Numbered from the stretch's first letter, positions 35,193-43,858 are shown. The stretch is 64,000 bases of DNA from SIG307 sp045596385 (GCA_045596385.1 JAZOCC010000008.1:62001-126000); one strand, 5' to 3'. The notes: generated by a model from the sequence alone, not told the origin. Numbers and translations: made by a program.

Positions 35193-37406
35193 ATGGAAAA
35201 AGCAAAAGGAAAAAAGTCGGTATTAGGTCGTTTCAGAAAGGTAGCAGTCATGGTGTATATCATTCTTCTGCTTGTTTTCTGTTGCGCGGGATACGGGCTT
35301 TATTCTTTTTTCAGCGGAAATATCCGGGAAGAGCGTGGCAAGCATGTGACGGAGCTGACCGAGACCTTGGCGGAGCTGGCGGAATTGTATGCATCCTCCA
35401 GAAGAGAAATGATTCAGCTTATGGGAGCTCATATTGACGGCAGTGAGTTTGAAAATGCAGAGGCACTGTGGACTGCGTTAGAGGAACAGAACCTGTTGTT
35501 TGATATGGAAGAAAGCCAGATTTATGCGGTAGATGAGGACGGTACTTATTACAAATCCGACGGAACTACAGGTATTTGGAAAAATAAGGACTATTTGATT
35601 GAGAATATTGCCGAAGAACGTTTGTGGATTCGTTATGTGCCGGGAGAAGAAAAAAGGCATCTGTTTTGTTGGATAGAGCTGGAAAATCCCATTGTTTTGA
35701 AAGAAGAAAATAAAAAGCTGGAGTATTATACCGTTGTCATTGATTCTGCTCACTTAGAGTATGCATTGGTGTCCAATTCCTATGCGGAAAAGAGCAGTGT
35801 TTATATTCTCGGAAACGACGGTACACGTCTGTACCGGCAAAGTAAGATTTTTGATATTCCGTTGGAAGCCGACTATTTGCAGGAGCTGGAACGGAACGTG
35901 GAAGTTCTGAACGGTGATTGGGAAAAGCTGAAGAAAGTAGTTTCCAGCGACAAAGGAATCTATTCGATGGAGATTTCCTATGAGGGAATTGATTATTATC
36001 TGGCAACCTGTCCGGTGGCCAATATGCCGAACTGGAATCTGATGGTGGTGGTAGACAGCGATGTGGTGGTCGGTTCCGGAGCCGGAGTGGATGACTATAC
36101 GACGATGTTTATCTGGGTATTGGTGTTGATTTTTGTCGGTTTTGTCTCTGTTACCGTCATTTTGTTTGTATATGTAAAGAGTAGAGAACGACTGTCCAAG
36201 CAGCAAAAGGAAAGTGCAAAATTGTTAGAACTGGCAGCAAAGGAGGCAAACCGCGCCAACCGTGCCAAGACGGAGCTGATGGCGCATATTTCCCACGATA
36301 TTCGTACTCCGATCGGCGGTGTGATGGGTATGACCAATATTGCCCGCAGGAGTATCGATGATAAGGAGAAGGTAGAGGATTGTCTCGATAAAATCGACGA
36401 ATCGTCATCCTATCTGCTGTCTCTCGTGAATAAGGTACTGGATCTTTCGAAAATCGAAAGCGGTGAGTTTAAGCTGGTAGAAGCCCCGTTTTCGGTAGAA
36501 GAACTTTTAAAAGAGTGTGTGGAGATGCTGGAGGGGCAGATAAAGGAAAACAAGATATGGTTTTATAAAAAATTTCCGCCGTTTGCACATCCGGCGGTGT
36601 TGGGAGACCGTTTGCACGTGCAGCAGATCCTTATGAATATTCTGGGTAATGCGATGAAATATACGCCGGCCGGAGGCCAGGTGTCGTTCCTTGTGACGGA
36701 ACAAGAGCAGGAGGAAGGGAAAGTTGAATATTGCTTTACCGTACAGGATACGGGTATCGGCATGGATGCGGAGTTTTTAAAGCGAATCTATCAGCCGTAT
36801 GCAAAGGCGGATGAGGATGAAGGAAAACGGTACCACGGCACCGGTCTCGGTATGACCATTGCTAAGCAGTACATTGATGCCATGGGCGGCACTATACAGG
36901 TAGAGAGCGAGCCGGGAAAAGGCAGTCGGTTTATTGTTCGGATTCCGTTTGGAATCGCGGAAGCACTTCCGGAGAAGGAAGAGGAAGGAATTACGGTCAC
37001 GAAGGCTTTTAAAGGAAAGAAGATTCTTGCGGTGGAGGACGTGCCGATTAACTTAAAGATTACGGTGTTCTTGTTGGAAAATATGGGCTTTACCGTAGAT
37101 ACGGCGTTAAACGGAATCGAGGCTGTGGAGGCGTTTAAGCGTTCTAAGGAAGGGGAATACGCGGCGATTCTTATGGATGTAATGATGCCGGAAATGGACG
37201 GCCTTGAGGCAACGGAAGTGATTCGTAAGCTGGAACGCGCGGATGCGGGAACCATTCCGATTGTAGCGGCAACCGCCAGTGCCTTTGAGGACGACCGGAT
37301 TGCCATATTTAAGGCAGGAATGAACGGGTATTTGTTAAAGCCGCTCAATGATGAGTCGGTCTATGTGGAAATGAAAAAGCAATTGTTCCCGGAAGAGGAA
37401 CAGTAA
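35193..37406 (+). CDS. Hybrid sensor histidine kinase with C-terminal receiver
   Basis: 737 residues. Order: transmembrane helix (about 14-37), extracellular sensor domain of Cache type (about 40-290), second transmembrane helix (about 305-328), HisKA with the phospho-acceptor His368 in AHISHDIRTP, and HATPase (N-box LMNILGNAMKYTPAGG, DTGIGMD, GTGLGMTIAKQ). A receiver domain follows with Asp662 in LMDVMMPEMDG. All catalytic residues are intact. No response regulator or Hpt gene lies next to it, so the output partner is unknown. The AGGAGG-like site CGGGAGGA precedes the start. Confidence 0.95.
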   Translation: MEKAKGKKSVLGRFRKVAVMVYIILLLVFCCAGYGLYSFFSGNIREERGKHVTELTETLAELAELYASSRREMIQLMGAHIDGSEFENAEALWTALEEQNLLFDMEESQIYAVDEDGTYYKSDGTTGIWKNKDYLIENIAEERLWIRYVPGEEKRHLFCWIELENPIVLKEENKKLEYYTVVIDSAHLEYALVSNSYAEKSSVYILGNDGTRLYRQSKIFDIPLEADYLQELERNVEVLNGDWEKLKKVVSSDKGIYSMEISYEGIDYYLATCPVANMPNWNLMVVVDSDVVVGSGAGVDDYTTMFIWVLVLIFVGFVSVTVILFVYVKSRERLSKQQKESAKLLELAAKEANRANRAKTELMAHISHDIRTPIGGVMGMTNIARRSIDDKEKVEDCLDKIDESSSYLLSLVNKVLDLSKIESGEFKLVEAPFSVEELLKECVEMLEGQIKENKIWFYKKFPPFAHPAVLGDRLHVQQILMNILGNAMKYTPAGGQVSFLVTEQEQEEGKVEYCFTVQDTGIGMDAEFLKRIYQPYAKADEDEGKRYHGTGLGMTIAKQYIDAMGGTIQVESEPGKGSRFIVRIPFGIAEALPEKEEEGITVTKAFKGKKILAVEDVPINLKITVFLLENMGFTVDTALNGIEAVEAFKRSKEGEYAAILMDVMMPEMDGLEATEVIRKLERADAGTIPIVAATASAFEDDRIAIFKAGMNGYLLKPLNDESVYVEMKKQLFPEEEQ

Positions 37407-37412
37407 AAGAAA

Positions 37413-37442
37413 GGGGCCGACGCAAAGAATGCGTACGGCCTT
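37413..37442 (+). terminator. Possible terminator after histidine kinase gene
   Basis: GGCCG-A-CGC (37415-37423) pairs with GCG-TA-CGGCC (37431-37440) around a 7-base loop. Only a weak T-run follows. Confidence 0.5.
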
Positions 37443-37504
37443 AAAAATTCATGAAAAAAACATAATCTTATGTTATACTGTTAGTAATTTATGGGAAGGA
37501 GCGG

Positions 37505-38905
37505 ATGAAGCGTATGAGAAAAGGAAAGAGAATCGGAGTGACAGTGGTGTTTATGGTAGCATGTTTGCTGATTTTTTCTATGGCTGCCTGTGCCAAATCA
37601 GAGCCTGTCAGCATAGAGGCGGCCTATATTAACGATGCCGGAGAATTGGTACTTTCCTACACCGACGGGACGGAACAGAATCTCGGCACGGTGGTAGGTG
37701 CGGACGGAAAAGACGGCGCAGACGGAGCGGATGGACAGGACGGAGCTGACGGAAAAGATGGTGCGGACGGTAAGGACGGCGCAGACGGCCTGGACGGTAT
37801 GAACGGGAAAGATGGAACCGTTACCATTGTCAACAAAGGTAGCAATATTGCCTACGCTACTTCTAAGGGACTTCGGAGTGCGGTGAGTATTGTTTGTAAT
37901 TTTACGTCGAAGCAGACCGGATGGTATACGGGAAAGGTGAAGGAGGACTATACCTCCTCCGGTTCCGGAGTGATTTACCGGCTGGATAAGGCAAAGGGAG
38001 ATGCTTTTATAATTACCAATCATCATGTGGTATATGATGAAGAGTGTGATTCCTACAACGGAATCAGTCGGGATATCGAGGTGTATTTATACGGGAGTGA
38101 GATAGAGGCACAAAAGATGACGGCGGAGTATGTGGGCGGTTCTGCCTATTATGATATTGCGGTGTTACATATTACAAACAGCGAGTTATTGCAGGAATCC
38201 GCAGCCATGGAGGTAACGGTTTCGGATTCGGACAGGGTTGTGGTGGGAGAAGCAGCCATTGCCATCGGAAATGCAAAAGGTGGCGGTACTTCCGCATCCT
38301 ACGGTGTGGTTAGTGTAGATTCGGAGCATATTTCTCTGAGCGACGTTGCTACCGGACAGAGTCAGTCCTTCCGGGTTATTCGTGTAGACACTCCGGTCAA
38401 TCCGGGGAATTCCGGCGGCGGACTTTACAACGAGTCCGGAGAATTGATGGGGATTGTGAATGCAAAGATTATTGATTCTACCGTAGAGAATATTGCGTAC
38501 GCTATTCCGTCCAAGGTGGCAATTTATGTGGCGGATAACTTAATTGACCATTGCTACGGTACGACTTGTGAAAGCGTACAGCGGGGGATGCTGGGGGTAA
38601 CGGTACAGACCGTAGAGTCTTATATGCAGACGGAACCTTCCACCGGGCATGTACACCTGTATGAAACGGTAAAGATAGTAGAGGTGTCCGAGAACAGTCT
38701 GGTCAAGGGGCAGGTGAAAGCAGGGGATATTCTGAAGTCAATTTCCTTCGGGGAAGAAACATTGGAGATTACCCGACAGTACCATGTTGTGGATGCCATG
38801 CTTTTAGCAAGAGAAGGGGATGAAATTACCCTGGGCGTACTCAGAGACGGAGAAGAAGTCTACGTGAAGGTGACAATGACAAAGGAGCATATTACGGAGT
38901 ATTAA
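37505..38905 (+). CDS. HtrA-type trypsin-like serine protease lipoprotein with collagen-like segment
   Basis: 466 residues. The lipoprotein signal ends SMAAC (Cys29). Residues 65-103 are 13 uninterrupted Gly-X-Y triplets, mostly G-x-D (GADGKDGADGADGQDG and on), a bacterial collagen-like stretch. The protease domain follows with the triad His174 (TNHHVV), Asp217 (YDIAVL) and Ser303 (GNSGGGL). A PDZ-like domain (about 360-460) has LVKGQVKAGDILKSI. It is probably an envelope quality-control or processing protease held away from the membrane by the collagen-like stalk. AAGGAG precedes ATG 37505. The gene stands alone between two other transcription units. Confidence 0.9.
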   Translation: MKRMRKGKRIGVTVVFMVACLLIFSMAACAKSEPVSIEAAYINDAGELVLSYTDGTEQNLGTVVGADGKDGADGADGQDGADGKDGADGKDGADGLDGMNGKDGTVTIVNKGSNIAYATSKGLRSAVSIVCNFTSKQTGWYTGKVKEDYTSSGSGVIYRLDKAKGDAFIITNHHVVYDEECDSYNGISRDIEVYLYGSEIEAQKMTAEYVGGSAYYDIAVLHITNSELLQESAAMEVTVSDSDRVVVGEAAIAIGNAKGGGTSASYGVVSVDSEHISLSDVATGQSQSFRVIRVDTPVNPGNSGGGLYNESGELMGIVNAKIIDSTVENIAYAIPSKVAIYVADNLIDHCYGTTCESVQRGMLGVTVQTVESYMQTEPSTGHVHLYETVKIVEVSENSLVKGQVKAGDILKSISFGEETLEITRQYHVVDAMLLAREGDEITLGVLRDGEEVYVKVTMTKEHITEY

Positions 38906-38947
38906 AGGATTGTTGCGGGAACTTGTCGGGAACAGGTAAATTTCTGC

Positions 38948-38976
38948 TTGACAAATTTTCCCGAACTCGATATAAT
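38948..38976 (+). promoter_or_regulatory. Promoter of tyrS T-box transcript
   Basis: TTGACA (38948-38953), 17-base spacer, TATAAT (38971-38976): full consensus. Confidence 0.92.
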
Positions 38977-38982
38977 CGGGTC

Positions 38983-39282
38983 ATAAGCTGTGAAAAGAAC
39001 AAGTAGTTGCATGGGGAAACCTACAGAAAGTTGCCGGCTGATGAGAGGCGCAGGGGAAGCTTGTAACGAATACGTCTTGGAGCTTCGCACCAAAAGCATT
39101 TGCGAGTAGGCTGCGACGGAGGTGAGACTCGGGTCTCGGCACACGTTATCGTGCGGGAGTATAGTAGAACCAAGGTTCTTTGTACTTGATGAGGCAGCCG
39201 GTGTGAGCCGGGTGTGAAAAAAGGTGGTAACACGAGAGATTATTTCCTCGTCCTTTCAATAAGGACGAGGATTTTGTTTTTT
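38983..39282 (+). promoter_or_regulatory. T-box leader, tyrosine-specific
   Basis: A 300-base leader between promoter and tyrS. The T-box sequence AAGGTGGTAACACGAG is at 39221-39236. The specifier is read as TAC (39071-39073) after GAA in the Stem I internal loop, a tyrosine codon that matches the gene. The terminator hairpin CCTCGTCCT/AGGACGAGG (39246-39254 with 39262-39270) is followed by ATTTTGTTTTTT. Uncharged tRNA-Tyr would bind the specifier and the T-box bulge and allow read-through into tyrS. Confidence 0.93.
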
Positions 39283-39297
39283 AAAACAAAATCCTCG
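39266..39297 (+). other. Perfect palindrome overlapping the tyrS T-box terminator
   Basis: Two 15-base arms (39266-39280 and 39283-39297) are exact inverted copies with a TT centre. The left arm contains the 3' half of the terminator stem and its T-run, so this fold competes with the terminator. Confidence 0.75.
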
Positions 39298-39340
39298 CCA
39301 AAAAAGCAAAGCATTATTAAAAAAACAGGAGGATGCAACA

Positions 39341-40564
39341 ATGACAATTTTTGACGAACTGAAAGCCAGAGGCTTACTGGCACAGCTGACCGACGAAGAA
39401 GAGATTAAGGAACTGATTAACAACGGTAAGGCAACCTTTTACATCGGTTTTGATCCGACCGCAGACAGCCTTCATGTAGGTCATTTTATGGCACTTTGCC
39501 TCATGAAGCGTTTGCAGATGGCAGGTAACAAGCCGATTGCCTTAATCGGTGGCGGTACCGCAATGATCGGTGACCCGTCCGGTCGTACCGATATGCGTCA
39601 GATGATGACGAAGGAGACCATTGCTCATAACGTAGAGTGCTTTAAGAAGCAGATGAGCCGTTTCGTAGATTTCTCCGAGGGCAAGGCGCTGTTAGTAAAC
39701 AACGCAGACTGGCTCCTGGATTTGAACTATGTGGAAGTGCTCCGCGACATCGGACCGCACTTTTCCGTAAATCGTATGCTGACCGCAGAGTGCTACAAGC
39801 AGCGTATGGAAAAGGGACTGAGCTTCCTTGAGTTTAACTACATGATTATGCAGAGCTACGACTTCCTTGCATTATATCAGAAGTACGGCTGTAACATGCA
39901 GTTCGGCGGTGACGACCAGTGGTCCAACATGCTTGGCGGTACGGAACTCATCCGCAGAAAGTTAGGTAAGGATGCATATGCAATGACTATCACCTTACTT
40001 CTGAATTCCGAGGGCAAGAAGATGGGTAAGACCCAGAAGGGTGCGGTATGGCTTGATGCAGAGAAAACTTCTCCGTTCGAGTTCTACCAGTACTGGAGAA
40101 ACGTTGCGGATGCGGACGTATTAAAGTGCATTAAGATGCTTACCTTCCTTCCGCTTGAGGAAATCGAGAAGATGGAAAGCTGGGAAGGAAGTCAGTTAAA
40201 TACCGCAAAGGAAATCCTTGCATTCGAGCTGACAAAGCTCGTTCACGGCGAGGAAGAAGCTACTAAGGCTCAGGAGAGTGCAAAGGCATTGTTTGCAGGA
40301 GGCGGAAGCTTAGAGAATATGCCGACTGCAGAGTTGACCTCTGAGGATTTCACCGACGGTAAAATTGACTTAATCGGTGTTCTTGTAAAGGCAGGACTTA
40401 ATCCGAGCCGTTCCGAGGCAAGACGTGCCATCGAACAGGGCGGTGTAACCGTAAACGATGAAAAGATTACGGACATCAAGAAGGAGTTTACCCCGGAAGA
40501 CTTCGGTGAGGGCATGATTGTACGCCGTGGTAAGAAGAACTACAAGAAGGTTGTTGTAAAGTAA
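39341..40564 (+). CDS. tyrS: Tyrosyl-tRNA synthetase
   Basis: 407 residues. Class I synthetase: HIGH-type motif HVGH (45-48), the tyrosine pocket with GFDPTADSLH and QFGGDDQWSN, and the KMSKS-type motif KMGKT (227-231). A C-terminal S4 RNA-binding domain (about 345-405) has ARRAIEQGGVTVNDEKI. Charges tRNA-Tyr with tyrosine in the cytoplasm. AGGAGG precedes the ATG. Expression is controlled by the tyrosine T-box upstream. The gene is followed by a 304-base foldback. Confidence 0.97.
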   Translation: MTIFDELKARGLLAQLTDEEEIKELINNGKATFYIGFDPTADSLHVGHFMALCLMKRLQMAGNKPIALIGGGTAMIGDPSGRTDMRQMMTKETIAHNVECFKKQMSRFVDFSEGKALLVNNADWLLDLNYVEVLRDIGPHFSVNRMLTAECYKQRMEKGLSFLEFNYMIMQSYDFLALYQKYGCNMQFGGDDQWSNMLGGTELIRRKLGKDAYAMTITLLLNSEGKKMGKTQKGAVWLDAEKTSPFEFYQYWRNVADADVLKCIKMLTFLPLEEIEKMESWEGSQLNTAKEILAFELTKLVHGEEEATKAQESAKALFAGGGSLENMPTAELTSEDFTDGKIDLIGVLVKAGLNPSRSEARRAIEQGGVTVNDEKITDIKKEFTPEDFGEGMIVRRGKKNYKKVVVK

Positions 40565-40580
40565 ATAAAAGTAAGAGGCA

Positions 40581-40884
40581 GGGCCGTCGCAGTTGAACTG
40601 GGACGGCCTAATTTTACGGTGTTGGTGTAATTTTACCGTTGAGCCTGTCTTTTGAATTCCTTTTTGCAAGTCGCAACGCTCCGTCAAACTTCCTCCAACC
40701 GGTTCTAAACGTCTCTCGGTAGCGTCCTCGAGACTTAGAACCGCTAGGAGGCGATTTCGACTACGCTAAAAGCGCGACCCTTCGGGAAAAGCAAAAAGTG
40801 AATTCAAAAGGCAGGCTCAACTGGTTAAAGTACAAATGTCGTAAAATTAGACCTGTGCAGCATTTCTATATCATGCGACGGCCC
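40581..40884 (+). repeat. Giant imperfect foldback (304 bp) after tyrS
   Basis: Left and right arms pair in nested order over the whole 304 bases: 40581-40591 with 40874-40884; 40608-40617 with 40841-40850; 40638-40659 with 40800-40821 (22 pairs, one wobble); 40660-40667 with 40791-40798; and a central stem with CGGTTCTAA/TTAGAACCG and GTCTC/GAGAC. The outer left arm also pairs locally (GGCCGTC 40582-40588 with GACGGCC 40602-40608) as a tyrS terminator. No gene is present in this 424-base gap. Confidence 0.85.
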
Positions 40885-40988
40885 TAGGTACTTTGCAGGA
40901 AGAGATAGTAGTATTACTTTTGTTGAATATCAGGTTATTTTATGGTATATTTAGAGGAGATAAAGTAGTAGGAAAGGAGTACACGACG

Positions 40989-41510
40989 ATGGAAAGCAAG
41001 CACGCAGCCCCACGCCTGACTACCCTGTGTTATGCGGAAAAAGAGGATGCCTATTTGATGCTTCACCGGGTGAAGAAAGTAAATGATGTGAATAAAGATA
41101 AATGGATCGGTATCGGTGGGCATTTTGAGGTAGGAGAGAGTCCGGAGGAGTGTATCCGCAGGGAAGCGCTTGAGGAAACGGGACTGACGCTTAAGAATCT
41201 TCTTTTCCGGGGGATTGTGACTTTTTGTTTCAGAGAGCCGGAGAATGCGTACGATGGTGAGTCTTGGGATGATTGGGAGTATATGTGTCTGTTTACCGCT
41301 ACGGTGGATGACGTGGAACTCTCCGAGTGTAACGAGGGTGATTTGGAATGGGTGAAAAAGGACCGAATTGAGGAATTGAATCTTTGGGAAGGGGACAAGG
41401 TGTTTTTCCGGTTGCTTTCCGAAGGTGCACCGTTCTTTTCCTTGAAGCTTTGTTATCATGGGGACAGGCTGATGCGGGCGGAGTTAAATGGAGAAGTGAT
41501 GGAGAGGTAA
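40989..41510 (+). CDS. Nudix hydrolase (8-oxo-dGTP diphosphatase-like)
   Basis: 173 residues from ATG 40989 with AAAGGAG upstream. The Nudix box GGHFEVGESPEECIRREALE, running on into ETGL, fits the Gx5Ex7REUxEExGU pattern. The start PRLTTLCYAEKEDAYLMLHR and the region KWIGIGGHFE resemble MutT-type house-cleaning enzymes that remove oxidised nucleotides. The substrate is not proven by sequence. It is followed after 37 bases by an unrecognised gene, so probably an operon. Confidence 0.88.
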   Translation: MESKHAAPRLTTLCYAEKEDAYLMLHRVKKVNDVNKDKWIGIGGHFEVGESPEECIRREALEETGLTLKNLLFRGIVTFCFREPENAYDGESWDDWEYMCLFTATVDDVELSECNEGDLEWVKKDRIEELNLWEGDKVFFRLLSEGAPFFSLKLCYHGDRLMRAELNGEVMER

Positions 41511-41547
41511 GAGAGACTGAAAAACGTAAAAGGAAGGGAGCGTATTT

Positions 41548-42267
41548 ATGCAGTATTATACAAGATTATTTCATGATACCAGAGTTCCGTATTATCTTTT
41601 AGATGCTTGCGACTATAGGATATATGAAGAAGCGGAACAGTATTCGGAGGAATTGTATCAAAGGTTGAAAGCCGAACGGGAGGAAGGGTTAAAGGAAACA
41701 TCATGGACGAGAGAAGTACATGCATTTTCCGGAGGTTTTACGACAGGTTCGATGGAATTGTTAAGGGACATTCCTCATACGGATATCGCAGATATGAGAG
41801 TGTTTTTGTTGGGTGGAATCGCACCGTCTGTGATGAAGCGCCTTAGGGAAGAACAGAAGAAGCAGGATGCGGAATGGGTAGCACTTCGAAAGAAAATCGA
41901 AGAGCGCCAAAATCTGGATAAAATGCGGATGCCGACCCATTGGTTGCCGTTATTGGATGCGGAATGGTTTGACGGGTTTGTGGAGTGGAAAACCGAGGAA
42001 GACAAGGTACTCTCTGCAGTAGCGCATTTTTCCGACGGGAGAATGTGCAAAATGAAGTTTCGGAATGCCCGGATATGGAAGGAAATAGAGAAAGAGTTCG
42101 GTACGATTAACCTGTTTGGGGAGGTTTTATGGGAGAACGGGAAGCTTCGTCTTAACATTTTGACGCATACCAATGAATTTTCGGTTCTGGCGGAGGATGT
42201 GGAGCTGGAATGGGCAGAAGAGGATTATGGATGTATGCGGAGAAGGCAACGTGGTGAAATAGAATAA
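41548..42267 (+). CDS. Uncharacterised cytoplasmic protein
   Basis: 239 residues that I do not recognise. It has no signal peptide or membrane segment. It is rich in charged and aromatic residues, with a helical, Arg/Lys/Glu-rich middle (about 85-125, LREEQKKQDAEWVALRKKIE) and a C-terminal beta-rich part (VLSAVAHFSDGRMCKMKFRN and LFGEVLWENGKLRLNI). AAGGAAGGGAG precedes the ATG. The pattern resembles small DUF-type proteins of Clostridia that are found next to unrelated genes. A terminator follows. Confidence 0.6.
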   Translation: MQYYTRLFHDTRVPYYLLDACDYRIYEEAEQYSEELYQRLKAEREEGLKETSWTREVHAFSGGFTTGSMELLRDIPHTDIADMRVFLLGGIAPSVMKRLREEQKKQDAEWVALRKKIEERQNLDKMRMPTHWLPLLDAEWFDGFVEWKTEEDKVLSAVAHFSDGRMCKMKFRNARIWKEIEKEFGTINLFGEVLWENGKLRLNILTHTNEFSVLAEDVELEWAEEDYGCMRRRQRGEIE

Positions 42268-42285
42268 GTACGAAAAAGAAGTTAG

Positions 42286-42317
42286 AAAGGTTTTGGAGAT
42301 AATCCGGAACCTTTTTT
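42286..42317 (+). terminator. Terminator after uncharacterised gene
   Basis: AAAGGTT-TTGGA (42286-42297) pairs with TCCGG-AACCTTT (42303-42313), running into TTTTTT. Confidence 0.82.
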
Positions 42318-42326
42318 ATTTTTCCC

Positions 42327-42355
42327 TTGACAAAACAAAAAACAAATGCTATTAT
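42327..42355 (+). promoter_or_regulatory. Promoter of SPFH gene
   Basis: TTGACA (42327-42332), 17-base spacer, TATTAT (42350-42355). Two GATATC palindromes separated by five A (42359-42375) lie at the expected transcription start and may be an operator. Confidence 0.82.
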
Positions 42356-42408
42356 GATGATATCAAAAAGATATCACATGCACATCTAAAACAAGGAGGA
42401 GTATAAAC

Positions 42409-43425
42409 ATGGAACATAAGATCAGTGTTGTGGAAGAAAAGGTGGCAAAGACAAAACCGGGCGGCTTGTATTTATTACTTGACTTACTCGGATGGGTTGC
42501 GGATATTGCCGCATTTGTATTCGGTATTATTTTTATAGCGGTAGGTACCGATGAAGGAACGGCATTAGCCGGTGTGGGAGTGGCTTTGTTAGTGTTAAGT
42601 ATTCTGGGGTTAATCGGTATGATTATTTTTACCTGCGGTTTCCATATTATCCAGCCGAATCAAGCGATGGTATTTACCCTGTTCGGTAAGTATTACGGTA
42701 CGGTAAAGGAACCTGGATTTTACTATGTGAATCCGTTCTGTAGTGCGGTAGCTCCGCAGAAGGTGGATTCCGGAGCATCCTTAAATGCGGCAAACGGAAC
42801 CGGTACAACCAATGTGGCGGTAAGTATGCCGAGTAAGAAGATTTCCCTTCGTACCCGTACCTTAAATAACGAGCGTCAGAAGGTAAACGATGTGCTCGGT
42901 AATCCGATTATTATCGGCGCAAATGTGATCTGGAAGGTGGCAGATCCGACGGCAGCGGTATTTAACGTGGAGAATTTCGAGCAGTTCCTTTCCACCCAGT
43001 GCGATTCCGTCATTCGTAATATTGCTAGACTTTACCCGTACGATACCATGGAAGAGGATTCTGCGGAAAAGACCCTGCGAGGCAGCAGTAACGAAATCGC
43101 GGAGCAGATGGAACAGGAACTTCAGGCAAGAGTGGCAGACGGTGGTCTTGAGATTATTGATGTGCGTATTACCCATCTTGCTTATTCCGAGGAGATTGCG
43201 GCAGCCATGCTGCAGCGTCAGCAGGCAGAGGCAATTATCGCAGCTCGTCAGAAGATTGTTGAGGGTGCGGTCAGCATGGTAAAGATGGCCATTGACCAGC
43301 TTGGCGAGGAAGAAATCGTAGTGTTGGATGAGGAGAGAAAGGCAGCCATGGTAAGTAATCTTCTCGTAGTTCTTTGCGGCAACAAGGATGCCCAGCCGAT
43401 TGTAAACAGCGGCTCCATTTATTAA
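42409..43425 (+). CDS. SPFH domain (stomatin/prohibitin-like) membrane protein
   Basis: 338 residues. Two hydrophobic segments (about 20-46 and 52-76) form a hairpin anchor, followed by an SPFH/Band 7 domain: IQPNQAMVFTLFGKYYGTVK, GFYYVNPFC and ISLRTRTLNNERQKVNDVLG. The end is helical, with LQRQQAEAIIAARQKIVEGA. Such proteins make membrane microdomain scaffolds. A Gly/Thr/Ser insert interrupts the domain at about 125-145. AGGAGG precedes the ATG. It is coupled to the next small gene, only three bases on. Confidence 0.92.
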   Translation: MEHKISVVEEKVAKTKPGGLYLLLDLLGWVADIAAFVFGIIFIAVGTDEGTALAGVGVALLVLSILGLIGMIIFTCGFHIIQPNQAMVFTLFGKYYGTVKEPGFYYVNPFCSAVAPQKVDSGASLNAANGTGTTNVAVSMPSKKISLRTRTLNNERQKVNDVLGNPIIIGANVIWKVADPTAAVFNVENFEQFLSTQCDSVIRNIARLYPYDTMEEDSAEKTLRGSSNEIAEQMEQELQARVADGGLEIIDVRITHLAYSEEIAAAMLQRQQAEAIIAARQKIVEGAVSMVKMAIDQLGEEEIVVLDEERKAAMVSNLLVVLCGNKDAQPIVNSGSIY

Positions 43426-43428
43426 TCC

Positions 43429-43698
43429 ATGAGTGAAACGATGCTTACGCCGGAGGAAAGGGAAGAGGCGTTACAAAAACGTTTAGCACACCTTGCCGCC
43501 ATGGAAGCAGAGGTGCGACAGAAGGAAAAAGCGTTAAAGGAGAGGGAAAAGGCGAAAAAACAAGTGCCGCTCCGGCTTTCTGCGACGCTGTGGGAGGAGC
43601 TTGCCGCCTGGGCGGAGGAGGATTTTCGTTCTATTAACGGACAGATTGAGTATTTGTTGGCGGAATGTGTCAGACAACGAAAAAAGGGAAAGAAATAG
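43429..43698 (+). CDS. Small coiled-coil protein with Arc-type ribbon-helix-helix C-terminus
   Basis: 89 residues. The first half is a highly charged helix (about 8-44). The second half, VPLRLSATLWEELAAWAEED followed by FRSINGQIEYLLAECV, fits an Arc/MetJ-like ribbon-helix-helix: a beta strand, then helices with the SINGQIEYLL signature. It could be a DNA-binding regulator of the SPFH operon, possibly at the palindromes near 42359. Start three bases after the SPFH stop with no clear ribosome site, so translation is probably coupled. Conserved pairing of such genes with SPFH proteins would support this. Confidence 0.7.
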   Translation: MSETMLTPEEREEALQKRLAHLAAMEAEVRQKEKALKEREKAKKQVPLRLSATLWEELAAWAEEDFRSINGQIEYLLAECVRQRKKGKK

Positions 43699-43705
43699 TT
43701 TCAAT

Positions 43706-43747
43706 ACACTGTTGCAATGTTAGTACTTGCAACAGTGTGTTTTTTTA
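43706..43747 (+). terminator. Terminator of SPFH operon
   Basis: ACACTGTTGCAA (43706-43717) pairs perfectly with TTGCAACAGTGT (43727-43738), followed by a run of seven T. Confidence 0.95.
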
Positions 43748-43829
43748 TACATAGAAGATGTAAATATCTGCAAACTTTGCAAAAACAGATAGTTTTGGAG
43801 GAGAAAAAAGGATAAAATTATGAAAAAAG

Positions 43830-43858
43830 TGGACAAATTTGTAAGAATATGCTAAGAT
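43830..43858 (+). promoter_or_regulatory. Promoter of PocR-EAL operon
   Basis: TGGACA (43830-43835), 17-base spacer, TAAGAT (43853-43858). Confidence 0.65.

Noticed and set aside
37697..37813. Short tandem DNA repeats as a CRISPR or microsatellite
   Set aside because: They encode the Gly-X-Y triplets of the HtrA-like protein, vary in codons and lack spacers.
40581..40884. Retron or other reverse-transcribed RNA
   Set aside because: No reverse transcriptase gene anywhere in the window.
42409..43698. SPFH plus RHH pair as toxin-antitoxin
   Set aside because: The SPFH protein is a membrane scaffold, not a known toxin class, and the gene order and sizes do not fit.
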